Of a stretch of DNA of 64,000 nt, positions 26,182 through 34,560 are shown one piece after another; position 1 is the first letter of the stretch, and each line of letters begins with the position of its first letter. This DNA is from Mucilaginibacter sp. Its GTDB lineage: Bacteria; Bacteroidota; Bacteroidia; Sphingobacteriales; Sphingobacteriaceae. Position numbers and translations under genes: made by a program. The stretch lies in contig JAQBOV010000046.1 of NCBI GenBank assembly GCA_028287895.1, forward strand, positions 31,516-95,515. The letters run 5' to 3'. The notes under the pieces were generated by a model. It made no database searches, was not told the origin of the DNA, and worked only from the letters and a program-made list of their open reading frames with translations.

Positions 26182-26596
26182 AGGTGAATGTATCTTTTGG
26201 TTTTCCCATACGATCTAAAATTGTTACGGTCATTTGAAGTTCAGCAGGCTTCAAAAATTTCTCAATTTTTTCCCGCAACTCTTTTATAGGAATTTCTTTT
26301 TTGGCCTCTATCTCAAAAAATTTGCTGTCCCCTAATAAATCATTAATCAAGGTTTGCTCAGGCAAAGAATAACTTACAGCAATTATTAATTTCTTTTGTC
26401 CTGTTTTTTCCGAGAGTTGCAATAGAATTTTATCAATTAATGTGCTGGTTGCTGGATAATCGATAATACAATGCGTAAGGTCTAAAGTGACTTCCGGCTC
26501 ATTATCAATATTAATTTGATCCAAAATAGATTTGATCTTGTCTGAATTACCAGCATCGTTAACCTTAAAATCGGAATATAACGCTATAGTTTTCAT
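26171..26596 (-). CDS. STAS-like domain protein (DUF4325-like)
   Basis: In this 141-residue protein the N-terminal 100 residues have the STAS-like pattern: a beta strand VTLDLTHCIIDYPATSTLID (Asp/Thr then a P-A-T-S turn before a helix), later LIIAVSYSLPEQTLI. DUF4325-like STAS proteins pair with GHKL ATPases in bacteria. It overlaps the upstream ATPase gene by 4 bases and the downstream deaminase gene by 11, so the three are translationally coupled. It probably acts as the partner of the ATPase in a partner-switching signal relay (inference). Confidence 0.6.
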   Translation of the reverse strand: MKTIALYSDFKVNDAGNSDKIKSILDQINIDNEPEVTLDLTHCIIDYPATSTLIDKILLQLSEKTGQKKLIIAVSYSLPEQTLINDLLGDSKFFEIEAKKEIPIKELREKIEKFLKPAELQMTVTILDRMGKPKDTFTYGI

Positions 26597-27552
26597 ATTA
26601 TCTTTTTTGCATATAATTCACCATAATAAAAGAATCCAGTGTCTTTGCCAATGTTAAAGAAGTTTTTTCTTATCTCACTATGAACTATTGAGTTAATACT
26701 GCTTAGAATACCTCTGCTATTGGCATCAAAAACTGATAGGTTTAATCCAATTCCCTTTGCTCCATCTAAAATCAAAGACATTCCCAATCCTTTGTTTTCC
26801 GTTGAATGCGTCTTTGTTGTAAAACCCCGATTTAAAGCTTCACGATAGGTTTGGCTTAAGTCCCAAAACTTATGCCTTTTTTCGTATATCCTTTCAGGCA
26901 AATGATTTTTGATGTTCTGATTGATACCTACACCTAAATCACCAATTGAAAATGAAATTTTAATTTTATTCGAGGCATCTAAAAACGATACATCTAAACC
27001 AATAAAAGCGTTACTATTAGTATGATCAGCGCTGTTTTTTGCAATTTCATTTATTATAGATGCGAGTTGAGGTAAAATAAAGTCATATTCTTGATAGAAT
27101 GGAGCCAAATTTTTATATATCCATTCCTTAAGATGGTCCAACGCTTTTCTCCTATTCTCATATTCATCATATTCTATATTATATATGGGGAATGACGTTT
27201 GAGATATATTTTTACTTTGAGGTGTTGAATTCGCAAAAACCTTATTTTGTTCTGAAAATAAGCTGGTTGGATTGCTATATTTATTTAGGATACTTACGAA
27301 ATTTAATCTTGAAACTTCATATCCTATCTCACATTCGCTGATATTAGAATACCAGCCATTTTTTATTTTCTCGTCGTTTAAAAACTTTAAAATTTGGAGA
27401 AGAAATAAGTTAAGACCAGATGAATTAAGGATGTGACAGTTTGTGAAATCGAAAAATATTGTATTATCTTTTTTTTCAATATTTTGAATGGGTAACAACG
27501 CTGGAATATAATCAGTCAGTTCAGGCCAGACTTTGATATTTAAATCTTTCAC
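26593..27552 (-). CDS. GHKL-type ATPase with N-terminal STAS-like domain
   Basis: In this 319-residue protein the N-terminal part contains FFDFTNCHILNSSGLNLFLL, a STAS-like strand-turn-helix. The C-terminal half has the Bergerat ATP-binding boxes: N-box ASIINEIAKNSADH (about residues 164-177), G1 ISFSIGDLGVGI (about 194-205) and G2 NKGLGMSLILDGAKGIG. No dimerisation/phosphoacceptor helix with histidine is visible, so it is not an ordinary sensor kinase but resembles anti-sigma/partner-switch kinases. It is first in the operon, so probably the sensor or switch controlling the peptidase-deaminase downstream. Confidence 0.7.
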   Translation of the reverse strand: MKDLNIKVWPELTDYIPALLPIQNIEKKDNTIFFDFTNCHILNSSGLNLFLLQILKFLNDEKIKNGWYSNISECEIGYEVSRLNFVSILNKYSNPTSLFSEQNKVFANSTPQSKNISQTSFPIYNIEYDEYENRRKALDHLKEWIYKNLAPFYQEYDFILPQLASIINEIAKNSADHTNSNAFIGLDVSFLDASNKIKISFSIGDLGVGINQNIKNHLPERIYEKRHKFWDLSQTYREALNRGFTTKTHSTENKGLGMSLILDGAKGIGLNLSVFDANSRGILSSINSIVHSEIRKNFFNIGKDTGFFYYGELYAKKII

Positions 27553-27727
27553 AATTGTGGTTTACAAACAAATATGGAATTAAAAATGGCAACTAACCAA
27601 TCTCTAGTATTGGATTTCAAAAATTAATAAAAAAAGGCAACCAAGAAATAGAAATCAAATATGATTACAATTCGGGGTTTGGTACAAAAAATTTATGATA
27701 TTACTTTTACAACATGAGAATTTATTG

Positions 27728-27813
27728 CGACAGTAATATCTTTAGAAAGCCGAAGCAAAGAAGAAGTCGAGCTTATTTATAGAGTTTTTTATAAAGCTAA
27801 CTATCCGCTATAA
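27728..27813 (+). pseudogene. Possible C-terminal gene remnant
   Basis: A plus-strand frame reads ATVISLESRSKEEVELIYRV then FYKANYPL and a stop at 27811-27813, with an in-frame TGA just upstream. It has protein-like composition but no start. It may be debris of a displaced gene at the boundary between the AT-rich operon and the next genes. Nothing else is recognised in 27553-27816. Confidence 0.22.
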
Positions 27814-27816
27814 AAA

Positions 27817-28182
27817 TCAATTGAACCAAGATGACCGGAAAGTTCGCTTAGGTAATGGGGGGGCAGAATCCGCCGTTGAGCCGAATGTCGTAGTTTCAGC
27901 ACTGCTGCGATCGGGCTTCTTTGAACCAGCCTCAGTAGCGCCTGCAGCTGTGGCATAGATCAAAAAGCCGTTGACTACCCCCACGAAGTAGTCGGTTACT
28001 TTCGTTTCTTTGGCTAAATATACGCCTACAAGCGACAAACCGACGGCAACTGCCAAGGCGAGCCATTTTGGGTTAAAATCTATGGCTTTCTGTAATCCGT
28101 TACATATAAGATAAGTCGCACCGGACGCACCCGTGAGGGTTAACATACTCTCGACGGTAAAAAACTGAGCTGGTATTTCCAT
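27817..28182 (-). CDS. Small membrane protein with three helices (holin-like topology)
   Basis: This 121-residue protein has hydrophobic helices at about 12-32 (LTLTGASGATYLICNGLQKA), 37-56 (PKWLALAVAVGLSLVGVYLA) and 63-83 (DYFVGVVNGFLIYATAAGAT), then a disordered Ser/Thr/Pro-rich tail. The topology resembles small phage holins, but sequence relationship to a holin family is not established. It is divergent from the tiny gene and papain-like protease gene, sharing their more GC-rich composition rather than that of the operon to its left. Possible pore-forming effector of a protease-controlled system (inference). Confidence 0.5.
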   Translation of the reverse strand: MEIPAQFFTVESMLTLTGASGATYLICNGLQKAIDFNPKWLALAVAVGLSLVGVYLAKETKVTDYFVGVVNGFLIYATAAGATEAGSKKPDRSSAETTTFGSTADSAPPLPKRTFRSSWFN

Positions 28183-28403
28183 TGAAATATAATTTAGGTT
28201 CGATAAAACTAAAAAAAATATTTTAATCCAGTGTTTATTCCGATAAATAACTTATTTTTAATAATTACGTAAAAATATACCTGTTCATTGTCAGGGTTAA
28301 ACCTTCTGGCATAAAATATGTTCAATAATAATTGGATGTAATTAAAATTATTTTTTTACTTTCGTACCCTATTAAGTAATTCATTCAAAGCTAGTTACTC
28401 ATA

Positions 28404-28592
28404 ATGCCGGAAATAATCGCAACGATGTCGGAAATATTCAAGAATGGAGAGGATTTTGAATTTAAAAAAGTCGACTACAGCACTCAAAAAATTTCAACTG
28501 AAATGAAGCGAGTAAAAGAAATCCAGAATGATATCCGCAAATCGGCCGACGCAGACCTGACCTCTATTAAGCATATTAACTTCGATATCTGA
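28404..28592 (+). CDS. Tiny protein upstream of the papain-like protease
   Basis: This 62-residue protein (MPEIIATMSEIFKNGED and onward) is mostly helical, with charged KRVKEIQNDIRKSADADL. It ends 13 bases before the protease gene on the same strand. A TACTTTCG sequence about 45 bases upstream resembles a Bacteroidota -7 element. It has no recognised family. The pairing of a tiny gene with a protease gene mirrors the pairing at 18739-21669. It could be a substrate, inhibitor or adaptor. Confidence 0.5.
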   Translation: MPEIIATMSEIFKNGEDFEFKKVDYSTQKISTEMKRVKEIQNDIRKSADADLTSIKHINFDI

Positions 28593-28605
28593 AACTGCGT
28601 GCCTG

Positions 28606-30258
28606 ATGATCGAGTCGAAAACGTACCATGGGGATGACCTTTGCCAGATTCTTTTCGACGCTAACCTAAAGAACACACCGCTTGACCTCATCAACGAGGA
28701 CATCAATGCCGTAAGGTACTTAAAGGAATACCTGGGACCCGCGGGACTTAATGCGAATTATTATGTCAAGGAGTCTAATTATGTCAGCATCGATTACTTG
28801 ACCGATTACTCGTTCTATTATTCCAAGAACTTCGTCAATTATGGCAATAAATGCGTCCGCCTGCATTTTTTCAATTCCAAAAAAAACAAGAAAGATTTCG
28901 ACAAAGACTTCTGGGACGCCGTCTTAATCGGTAATTCCTCCGACACGGCCAGCAGTCATTCCTTTTGGGAAGAGGACTATCTGGGCTTCATCGTTGTCCG
29001 GCCAATTCCCAAGTTTATGATCGGCTATACCATTCTGAAACATTACAATTATCGGAAGGATGTGAAAACTTACGATCCGGCCCGTAATTACTGGGGCATT
29101 AAACCTTATTATGTTCATGTATTTGGCACCAAAGTGCGGATCGAATCTTTGGCATTTCTGTCCCAGGACAGCAATGTTGCTGCCTGCGCAACAATCGCCA
29201 TCTGGACGATGCTGCAAAGAGCCGTCGAAGACTACTATATTAACCTGAAGTCACCCTATGAGATCACCAAGGACTCGGGCCAAACGATACAAAACGGAAA
29301 CCGGATATTCCCGAACAGCGGGCTGGACCCCGGCCTGATCTGTAACTCCATTACCAAAAACAACCTCGCTCCGGAACTGCGGCCATTTATCGATGGGGAT
29401 AAAAATTTAAACCGCCGTACCAAAATGATCGTCCACGGCTATTCCAGGATTAGGCTACCGATCATTATCGGGATGAACGTACAGGTAGGCAAACACGCGA
29501 CAGCGATAACCGGGCATCGCCTGCAGGAGCCTGTTTTTAAAGCACCTGCAAAAAAAAGATTTGAGCTGTATACTCCAAAAAAGAAGGACACCGGTCTGTT
29601 ACCGCTGCGGTCGGATAATATGAACAAGTTTTATATGCACGATGACCAATGGGGACCTTTCTCCCGTTGCGAGTTTAAGGAAGGCAATAAAATTTCAACA
29701 TCATGGAACCGGTATACCAAAGAAACCCGCATGGGAGAAATCATGATGCTCATCATCCCAGTTTTCCAAAAAATAAGGATACCAATCGAAGATATAGAGC
29801 AGTATACATTCGGCCTGCATAATTTTCTGACCAAAGAACTCAGCGAAGCCATCCGTGGAACTTTTAACTGGGATATCCAGTTGTATTTCAGCTCAGACTT
29901 CAAAGAGGAAGTCAGGAACTCCGGTGCCTTCAAGCCGGACGTTCCCAACCAGCTTGATTTCCTGAAAAAACTCGTAACGGAGCCCTTGCCCAAGTACCTT
30001 TGGGTCGCCACTTTGTACGCGGATAACCATAAAATGATGTATTTCGTCTTTGACGCTACCGGGCTGCGGCACACGACCAGCCTCCTTTTGGCATTTAGCT
30101 ATTATCCGGTACTGATGGACAAATTCGTTGACCGAGTCAATGAATTAAAGGAAAGTGTTCAGCATGATCGGGTAGCTAAAATTAACCTCGAAATCTTGTT
30201 TCAGGATTCCATCGACAAGTTTATTGAAAAAATATCCTGGTACAAATCTTACCTTTGA
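28606..30258 (+). CDS. Papain/C39-like cysteine protease-family protein
   Basis: This 550-residue protein carries the key residues of a papain-fold (C39-like) active site in order: LSQDSNVAACATIAIW with Gln187 and Cys194, VGKHATAITGH with His297, and YMHDDQWGPF with Asp346/347. This Gln-Cys-His-Asp order is the C39/transglutaminase-like circular arrangement. The N-terminal about 180 residues and the C-terminal about 170 residues are unassigned. No signal peptide or membrane segment is visible, so it acts in the cytoplasm. The start at ATG 28606 follows the tiny gene by 13 bases, so they form one operon. Substrate unknown. Confidence 0.65.
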   Translation: MIESKTYHGDDLCQILFDANLKNTPLDLINEDINAVRYLKEYLGPAGLNANYYVKESNYVSIDYLTDYSFYYSKNFVNYGNKCVRLHFFNSKKNKKDFDKDFWDAVLIGNSSDTASSHSFWEEDYLGFIVVRPIPKFMIGYTILKHYNYRKDVKTYDPARNYWGIKPYYVHVFGTKVRIESLAFLSQDSNVAACATIAIWTMLQRAVEDYYINLKSPYEITKDSGQTIQNGNRIFPNSGLDPGLICNSITKNNLAPELRPFIDGDKNLNRRTKMIVHGYSRIRLPIIIGMNVQVGKHATAITGHRLQEPVFKAPAKKRFELYTPKKKDTGLLPLRSDNMNKFYMHDDQWGPFSRCEFKEGNKISTSWNRYTKETRMGEIMMLIIPVFQKIRIPIEDIEQYTFGLHNFLTKELSEAIRGTFNWDIQLYFSSDFKEEVRNSGAFKPDVPNQLDFLKKLVTEPLPKYLWVATLYADNHKMMYFVFDATGLRHTTSLLLAFSYYPVLMDKFVDRVNELKESVQHDRVAKINLEILFQDSIDKFIEKISWYKSYL

Positions 30259-30354
30259 GGAATAACAAAATACCTATTTAGTGAAAAATATGACTGTTAA
30301 TCAGGGATTTATCACGATACGTTTACATACAGTATATCACCCTTAGGTCTTAAA

Positions 30355-31584
30355 TTATCCGAGTTTCTTTTTCAATTCAGCCATGTCCTGACTTACCTTT
30401 TTTTCCAGGACCCTTGCATATATCTGCGTGGTCGCGAGTTTATTATGTCCAAGCATACGGCTTACTGTCTCAATAGGAACCCCATTAGAAAGGGTAATTG
30501 TTGTTGCAAAGGTGTGCCGGGCCACATGAAACGTTAAATTTTTTTTCACTCCGCACATATCTGCTATTTCCTTCAGGTAACTGTTCACTTTTTGATTGGA
30601 AATGACAGGAAACAAAGTCCCTTTGGATTCCGCCCGGTAATCATTCTTATAACTCTCAATGATTTCCAGGGCCTTTGGAAGCAGCGGTGTATTAACCGGT
30701 ATTAGCGTTTTTTGCCTTGCCGTTTGTATCCATTTTTCGCCGTCAACGCCCTTTACAATATTATCAGGTTTTAAATTGGCCATATCCACGTATGAAAGGC
30801 CAGTGTAACAGGAGAAAATAAAAATGTCTCTAACCATCCGAAGCCGGTCCAGTTCAAAGTGTTTTTTCTCTATCGCCTTTACCTCCCACTCGCTTAAAAA
30901 ATCCTTATCCACCCTTTTCCGGGTAAGTTTAAAACCAGCAAAGGGATCTGAATTAAGCCACTTGAGCTTTATAGCCAGGTTCACCATTTTTTTAAGGCGG
31001 ATAAGGTGCTTGGCTACACCATTGGTGTCCATGGGTTTTTGATGGTCCTTAGGTTTGTGATTGTATAAAAACAGTTCGAAATCTGCTATGAACTTATAAT
31101 CAAGAACAGTAAGGTTAATGTCTGAGCTATTAAAATGCTGCCCGAAGAATTTAACCAGGTAACGCTGTGTAACCAGATAATGCCGCATTGTGCCTATTGC
31201 AAGGAGCGTTTTGGCCTGGTCGTTATGGTAAGTTATAAGTTCACCAAAAGTAATAGGCTTAACTTCTCTTACAATCCCCAGAAAGGCATCTTTAAGGGCT
31301 TCTATTGTAATTGTGCGGCCATTTAACTGCATTTCTCTGTAGTGGCCCTTTATTATTAAACGTACTTCATCCAAGTAATTGTTTATTTCCCGCCCTTGCT
31401 TTGTAGTTGTTATCCCGCCTCCGCTGACCTTATCCCAGTGAATTACTTCTGCCTGAAAATTCTTTAGAGCTATATAGTTCTTTTTTCCTCCCACAGCCAA
31501 TCCTAAAAAAACGGGAGCTTTTCCATCTCTTACACGCTCGGTGCGAATTTTAAAGTGAATTCCGAATTTGTTTGTTGCTTTCAT
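30355..31584 (-). CDS. int: Tyrosine recombinase/integrase, CTnDOT-like
   Basis: In this 409-residue site-specific recombinase the N-terminal part is an arm-binding and SAM-like core-binding region. The catalytic domain shows FSCYTGLSYVDMANL, HVARHTFATTITLSNGV, MLGHNKLATTQIYARV. The HxxR, H and Tyr residues are present; the usual first catalytic arginine (TGLR) is replaced by serine (TGLS), as known for CTnDOT integrase IntDOT. It lies between the cargo genes and, beyond an IS66 copy, tRNA-Val. It is the likely integrase of the accessory island, with attachment near the tRNA gene (inference). Low-complexity spacer 31585-31811 follows. Confidence 0.88.
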   Translation of the reverse strand: MKATNKFGIHFKIRTERVRDGKAPVFLGLAVGGKKNYIALKNFQAEVIHWDKVSGGGITTTKQGREINNYLDEVRLIIKGHYREMQLNGRTITIEALKDAFLGIVREVKPITFGELITYHNDQAKTLLAIGTMRHYLVTQRYLVKFFGQHFNSSDINLTVLDYKFIADFELFLYNHKPKDHQKPMDTNGVAKHLIRLKKMVNLAIKLKWLNSDPFAGFKLTRKRVDKDFLSEWEVKAIEKKHFELDRLRMVRDIFIFSCYTGLSYVDMANLKPDNIVKGVDGEKWIQTARQKTLIPVNTPLLPKALEIIESYKNDYRAESKGTLFPVISNQKVNSYLKEIADMCGVKKNLTFHVARHTFATTITLSNGVPIETVSRMLGHNKLATTQIYARVLEKKVSQDMAELKKKLG

Positions 31585-31736
31585 CTTCTTAATTTTTTAA
31601 TTCATTTTGTTGATACTTGATTCCGGTAATTGCAATGGTATTACCAATACCACATCAAACAGTCCCAGAATGGATGCTTTTTTATGATTTTATATAGATT
31701 CAATAATCTAAAAATCAAATAGTTACATCATTTTGG

Positions 31737-31767
31737 AGTACCAAAAGTACAAACCAGATTTGGTACT
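31737..31767. repeat. Inverted repeat upstream of the integrase gene
   Basis: AGTACCAAA (31737-31745) and TTTGGTACT (31759-31767) are perfect 9-base arms around a 13-base loop, followed by another TTGGTACC at 31772. It is located between the integrase start and the IS66 copy. Such repeats can be integrase arm sites or the integrase promoter/operator; function is unproven. Confidence 0.45.
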
Positions 31768-31811
31768 CTGATTGGTACCCATACACATTGATAAACTTTG
31801 ATTAAGATTGG

Positions 31812-31819
31812 ATGGGGCC
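31812..31819 (+). repeat. IS66 target-site duplication, left copy
   Basis: ATGGGGCC directly abuts the left inverted repeat of the IS66 element and is repeated exactly at 34488-34495. Eight-base duplications are characteristic of IS66. Confidence 0.9.
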
Positions 31820-31866
31820 GTATCCGTCCCATGAAGTAGGTATAGAAGTGAAAGGATAATGTGTTA

Positions 31867-33465
31867 TTAAGCGACGTTGGTGGAGTGGCGACAGGTCGTA
31901 GCCTGGTATATTTTCTGAGGAAGAGGCTTCCAATTTCCGGGCAGGAGCTCGTCAATTTTATCTTTCGGTGCATATAGCAGACTGGGCAACCTAGTGAGCA
32001 CATCGCTGATATAGGCATGGGGTTCGATTTTATGAAGTGCACAGGACTGGAGAATGGAGTAAATGATGCCGCTGCGTTCCGCCGACTGATGGTTTCCTGC
32101 AAACAACCAGTTCTTTCTTCCTAATGCAACCGGTCTGAAGCGGTTCTCCAGCAGGTTATTATCGATCAGGATCCTGCCGTCGCTGGTATAGTAGCAGAGC
32201 TTATCCCAGCGCTTAAGCATATAACGGCAAGCGACAGCAATCAATGATTTAGGGTTAAGTGCCAGCTCTTGCTGCTGCGCCCAAAGCTTTAGCTTTTCCA
32301 GTGTCGGTAAGGATATCTCCCTGCGCAGGTGAAGTATCTCGTTCGGACCTAAGTTGTTGTTTCTGCAACGGGCCTCTACGTCATATAATTGCCCGATCAT
32401 ATCCAGCGCCGCCGATGCCCGGCTGTGATCGCTTTCCAGAGCTTTGGTGAAATTACGGCGTGCATGTGCCCAGCAGCCAATATGGATGATGCCAGTTTTA
32501 TTTTTCAGTAGCTTGTCGTAGCCGGTATAGGCGTCCGTCTGAAATACGCCCTGGAAATCCCCCAGGAATACCTCCGGGTATTCCGAAGCCCGGCCCTCGG
32601 CATATTCCATCAGCACCAATTTCTCTTTTGGCGCATGATATCCCCATAAATAACCCTGATGTTTTCCTGATCTTTTACCACGATCAAGTACTTTGATCGT
32701 GGTCTCATCCCCCTGGACATAATCACTTTCCAGTACTTTCTGTTTTATCCGGCTATAAATGATCGAAAGCAGGTTGATACTTTCCTTCACCCAGTGATTC
32801 ACGGTGGAAGTGTTGACAATATGTTCTCCGTGACGATTAAGCATCTTTACCTGCCGGTCATAAGGGAGATGATCGCAAAAGCGTGATACCAGGATATAAG
32901 CTAAAAGTCCGGCTCCTGCGATCCCTTTATGCACCGGCCTTTGGGGCATCGGAGCGATCGCTACACCTTTGGTTTTGGGATCCGCGAAGCGGGGCCTGGA
33001 AATCACCCGGACAAAGAAGCTGCCCGGGCGGTAATCCAGTTCCTGGGTTACCTGGCAATCGATACGCACCATCTCCTCATGATAGTTATCCGGCAGGATT
33101 TCTACGTATTCACGCGGCAGGCTCTGGCTCAGCTCTTTTCTGCCGGATGGTTTTACTACGCGCAAATACTTTTTGTTTTCCTTTTCCACTGGAACCGGTT
33201 CCGTGCTGATGGTAAGACTTGTCTTTACCTCAGGCAATTGGGCAAATGGCAATTCAGGCTGGCTGGCGTCCAAATCCAGGACCGCAAGAGCAGCAATATG
33301 TCGTTCGCTTTTTTTACCCCAGATCAGCTGGCGGTATTCCTGGATGGTCTGGCGATCTTTGAAACGATCGTCTTCAAGGCTTTGTATGTAGGAAAGTAAA
33401 TGGGTGGCAAAGGCCAGGTAAGTTTCTTTGGTAAGGGTTTCGAAAGGGGGTAGGCTTGCTTTCAT
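31867..33465 (-). CDS. tnpC: IS66 family transposase (TnpC)
   Basis: In this 532-residue DDE transposase visible features are an N-terminal leucine-zipper/helical region, a conserved block RPRFADPKTKG, AGLLAYILVSRFCDHLPYDR, then the catalytic segments YVQGDETTIKV, FQTDAYTGYDKL, IGCWAHARRNF and LIDNNLLENRFRP with GRKNWLFAGN. The length is normal for the family and no frameshift is seen. It is the last gene of the IS. Confidence 0.95.
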   Translation of the reverse strand: MKASLPPFETLTKETYLAFATHLLSYIQSLEDDRFKDRQTIQEYRQLIWGKKSERHIAALAVLDLDASQPELPFAQLPEVKTSLTISTEPVPVEKENKKYLRVVKPSGRKELSQSLPREYVEILPDNYHEEMVRIDCQVTQELDYRPGSFFVRVISRPRFADPKTKGVAIAPMPQRPVHKGIAGAGLLAYILVSRFCDHLPYDRQVKMLNRHGEHIVNTSTVNHWVKESINLLSIIYSRIKQKVLESDYVQGDETTIKVLDRGKRSGKHQGYLWGYHAPKEKLVLMEYAEGRASEYPEVFLGDFQGVFQTDAYTGYDKLLKNKTGIIHIGCWAHARRNFTKALESDHSRASAALDMIGQLYDVEARCRNNNLGPNEILHLRREISLPTLEKLKLWAQQQELALNPKSLIAVACRYMLKRWDKLCYYTSDGRILIDNNLLENRFRPVALGRKNWLFAGNHQSAERSGIIYSILQSCALHKIEPHAYISDVLTRLPSLLYAPKDKIDELLPGNWKPLPQKIYQATTCRHSTNVA

Positions 33466-33526
33466 AACTTACTTAAATATAGCAAGTTATATCCATAAAA
33501 GCAAGTTTTTTTAGTAAAAAAACAGA

Positions 33527-33727
33527 TTATTTTTTACCTGCCAGGTCCAGATAAGCCTTTCGTGCGGACAGGTCGGCCAGCTCTTTTTCATCATCCTCCC
33601 TTTCTCTCTGGAGCTGCTCAATGCGCTGCTGCAACGTAGCCACCAGGGCATAATATTCTTCTTTTGTCAATCCCTGAAAGTCCGGAATCGCTGGTAGTTT
33701 GTTCATCGTATAAAAATACCAATTCAT
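33527..33727 (-). CDS. Small IS66-associated coiled-coil protein
   Basis: This protein of about 60-66 residues contains LTKEEYYALVATLQQRIEQL followed by a charged heptad region, probably a coiled coil. It overlaps the end of tnpB by 4 bases and precedes tnpC inside the IS66 copy; similar small genes occur in Bacteroidota IS66 elements. ATG at 33706 (MNKLPAIP) is an alternative start. Confidence 0.6.
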   Translation of the reverse strand: MNWYFYTMNKLPAIPDFQGLTKEEYYALVATLQQRIEQLQREREDDEKELADLSARKAYLDLAGKK

Positions 33728-34107
33728 TTCTGAATTGTAAATCCCTGTTCCCTTGTCCTGCCGTAACGTTTGCGGTAGCTTACGCTCCGAAGCCGGACGC
33801 CCTGAAGGATCAACTGCAGCTGTGTCCTGCTCAGGGTAACCTGGCTGCTGCCGCTATCGGGCCGCGGACGTTCAAAAGTACCTTCCTCCAGCCGTTTATG
33901 AAATATGCAGAAACCGTCACCCTCCCATACCAGTAACTTTGCCTGATTGGCACGCCGGTTAATGAAGATATATACCTGGTGATTCAGCGGATCCTGTTTC
34001 ATCTGATTTCTTACCACACCGCACAGCCCCTCGAACGTGCAGCGCAGGTCGGCATTTCCCATAAACAGGAAATACTGAACATGATCGTGTAGCGATAGCA
34101 GGCTCAT
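33724..34107 (-). CDS. tnpB: IS66 Orf2 protein TnpB
   Basis: This 127-residue protein contains YFLFMGNADLRCTFEGL and NRRANQAKLLVWEGDGFCIF then HKRLEEGTFERP, the hallmark of the IS66 Orf2 (TnpB) family. It is needed for transposition in characterised IS66 elements. It overlaps tnpA by 4 bases. Confidence 0.93.
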   Translation of the reverse strand: MSLLSLHDHVQYFLFMGNADLRCTFEGLCGVVRNQMKQDPLNHQVYIFINRRANQAKLLVWEGDGFCIFHKRLEEGTFERPRPDSGSSQVTLSRTQLQLILQGVRLRSVSYRKRYGRTREQGFTIQK

Positions 34108-34418
34108 GAAAGCAGTTCTTTGATAAATTCTGCTCTTACTGAGCCACCCAGCGTAATGCGGATGCCTTTAGGAAATTCGATAATAATCTGGCAGGGTGGC
34201 TCGACAGGCTCAGTTGATATGGCAACCGGTAAAAAACCAGCACTCATTTTCTTTCGCTGCCGGCGTGCATTTTTGGTCTCAATGGTAGCCCAGTAACGCA
34301 AGGTCTTTATCGGAATTCCAGTCTGCTTGCTGTAATTAGCTAATAGCAATCCGCTATTGCGCCACACCGATACATGGTTCAGCCTTTCTTCCAGGCTATA
34401 TTCTTTTACTTCTTCCAT
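34104..34418 (-). CDS. tnpA: IS66 TnpA-like helix-turn-helix protein
   Basis: In this 104-residue protein the first half is a helix-turn-helix region (SLEERLNHVSVWRNSGLLLA, then TGIPIKTLRYWATIE). The second half is basic and ends with a strand pair around IIIEFPKGIRITLGG, typical of IS66 TnpA. It is the first gene of the IS operon, 69 bases inside the right end. Confidence 0.85.
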   Translation of the reverse strand: MEEVKEYSLEERLNHVSVWRNSGLLLANYSKQTGIPIKTLRYWATIETKNARRQRKKMSAGFLPVAISTEPVEPPCQIIIEFPKGIRITLGGSVRAEFIKELLS

Positions 34419-34487
34419 CTTAGCTTTTTTAATTAAAGCTAAGACCAGTTCTTTTTACTTCATATACCTATTTGGTGGGACGGATAC

Positions 34488-34495
34488 ATGGGGCC
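34488..34495 (+). repeat. IS66 target-site duplication, right copy
   Basis: Exact second copy of ATGGGGCC, directly outside the right inverted repeat of the IS66 element. Confidence 0.9.
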
Positions 34496-34502
34496 GAAAT
34501 AA

Positions 34503-34536
34503 AAAACCCTGTAAATCAGCTGATTTACAGGGTTTT
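34503..34536 (-). terminator. Terminator downstream of tRNA-Val
   Basis: CCCTGTAAATCAG-CTGATTTACAGGG is a perfect 26-base palindrome (34509-34534), flanked by A and T tracts on both sides, so it can terminate in both directions. On the minus strand it follows the tRNA 3' end by about 25 bases. Confidence 0.75.
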
Positions 34537-34560
34537 GGGGTTTTTTGATACCCCTCTAAG

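Larger units (their letters stand above)
31820..34487 (-). mobile_element. IS66-family insertion sequence, complete
   Basis: The element is 2668 bases long. Its ends share GTATCCGTCCCA (left 31820-31831; right end as complement at 34476-34487), with further matches such as TAGGTATA inside the repeats. It is flanked by 8-base direct duplications ATGGGGCC. On the minus strand it encodes the IS66 set TnpA, TnpB, a small extra protein and the DDE transposase TnpC, all apparently intact. Insertion lies between the island integrase and tRNA-Val. Confidence 0.92.
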
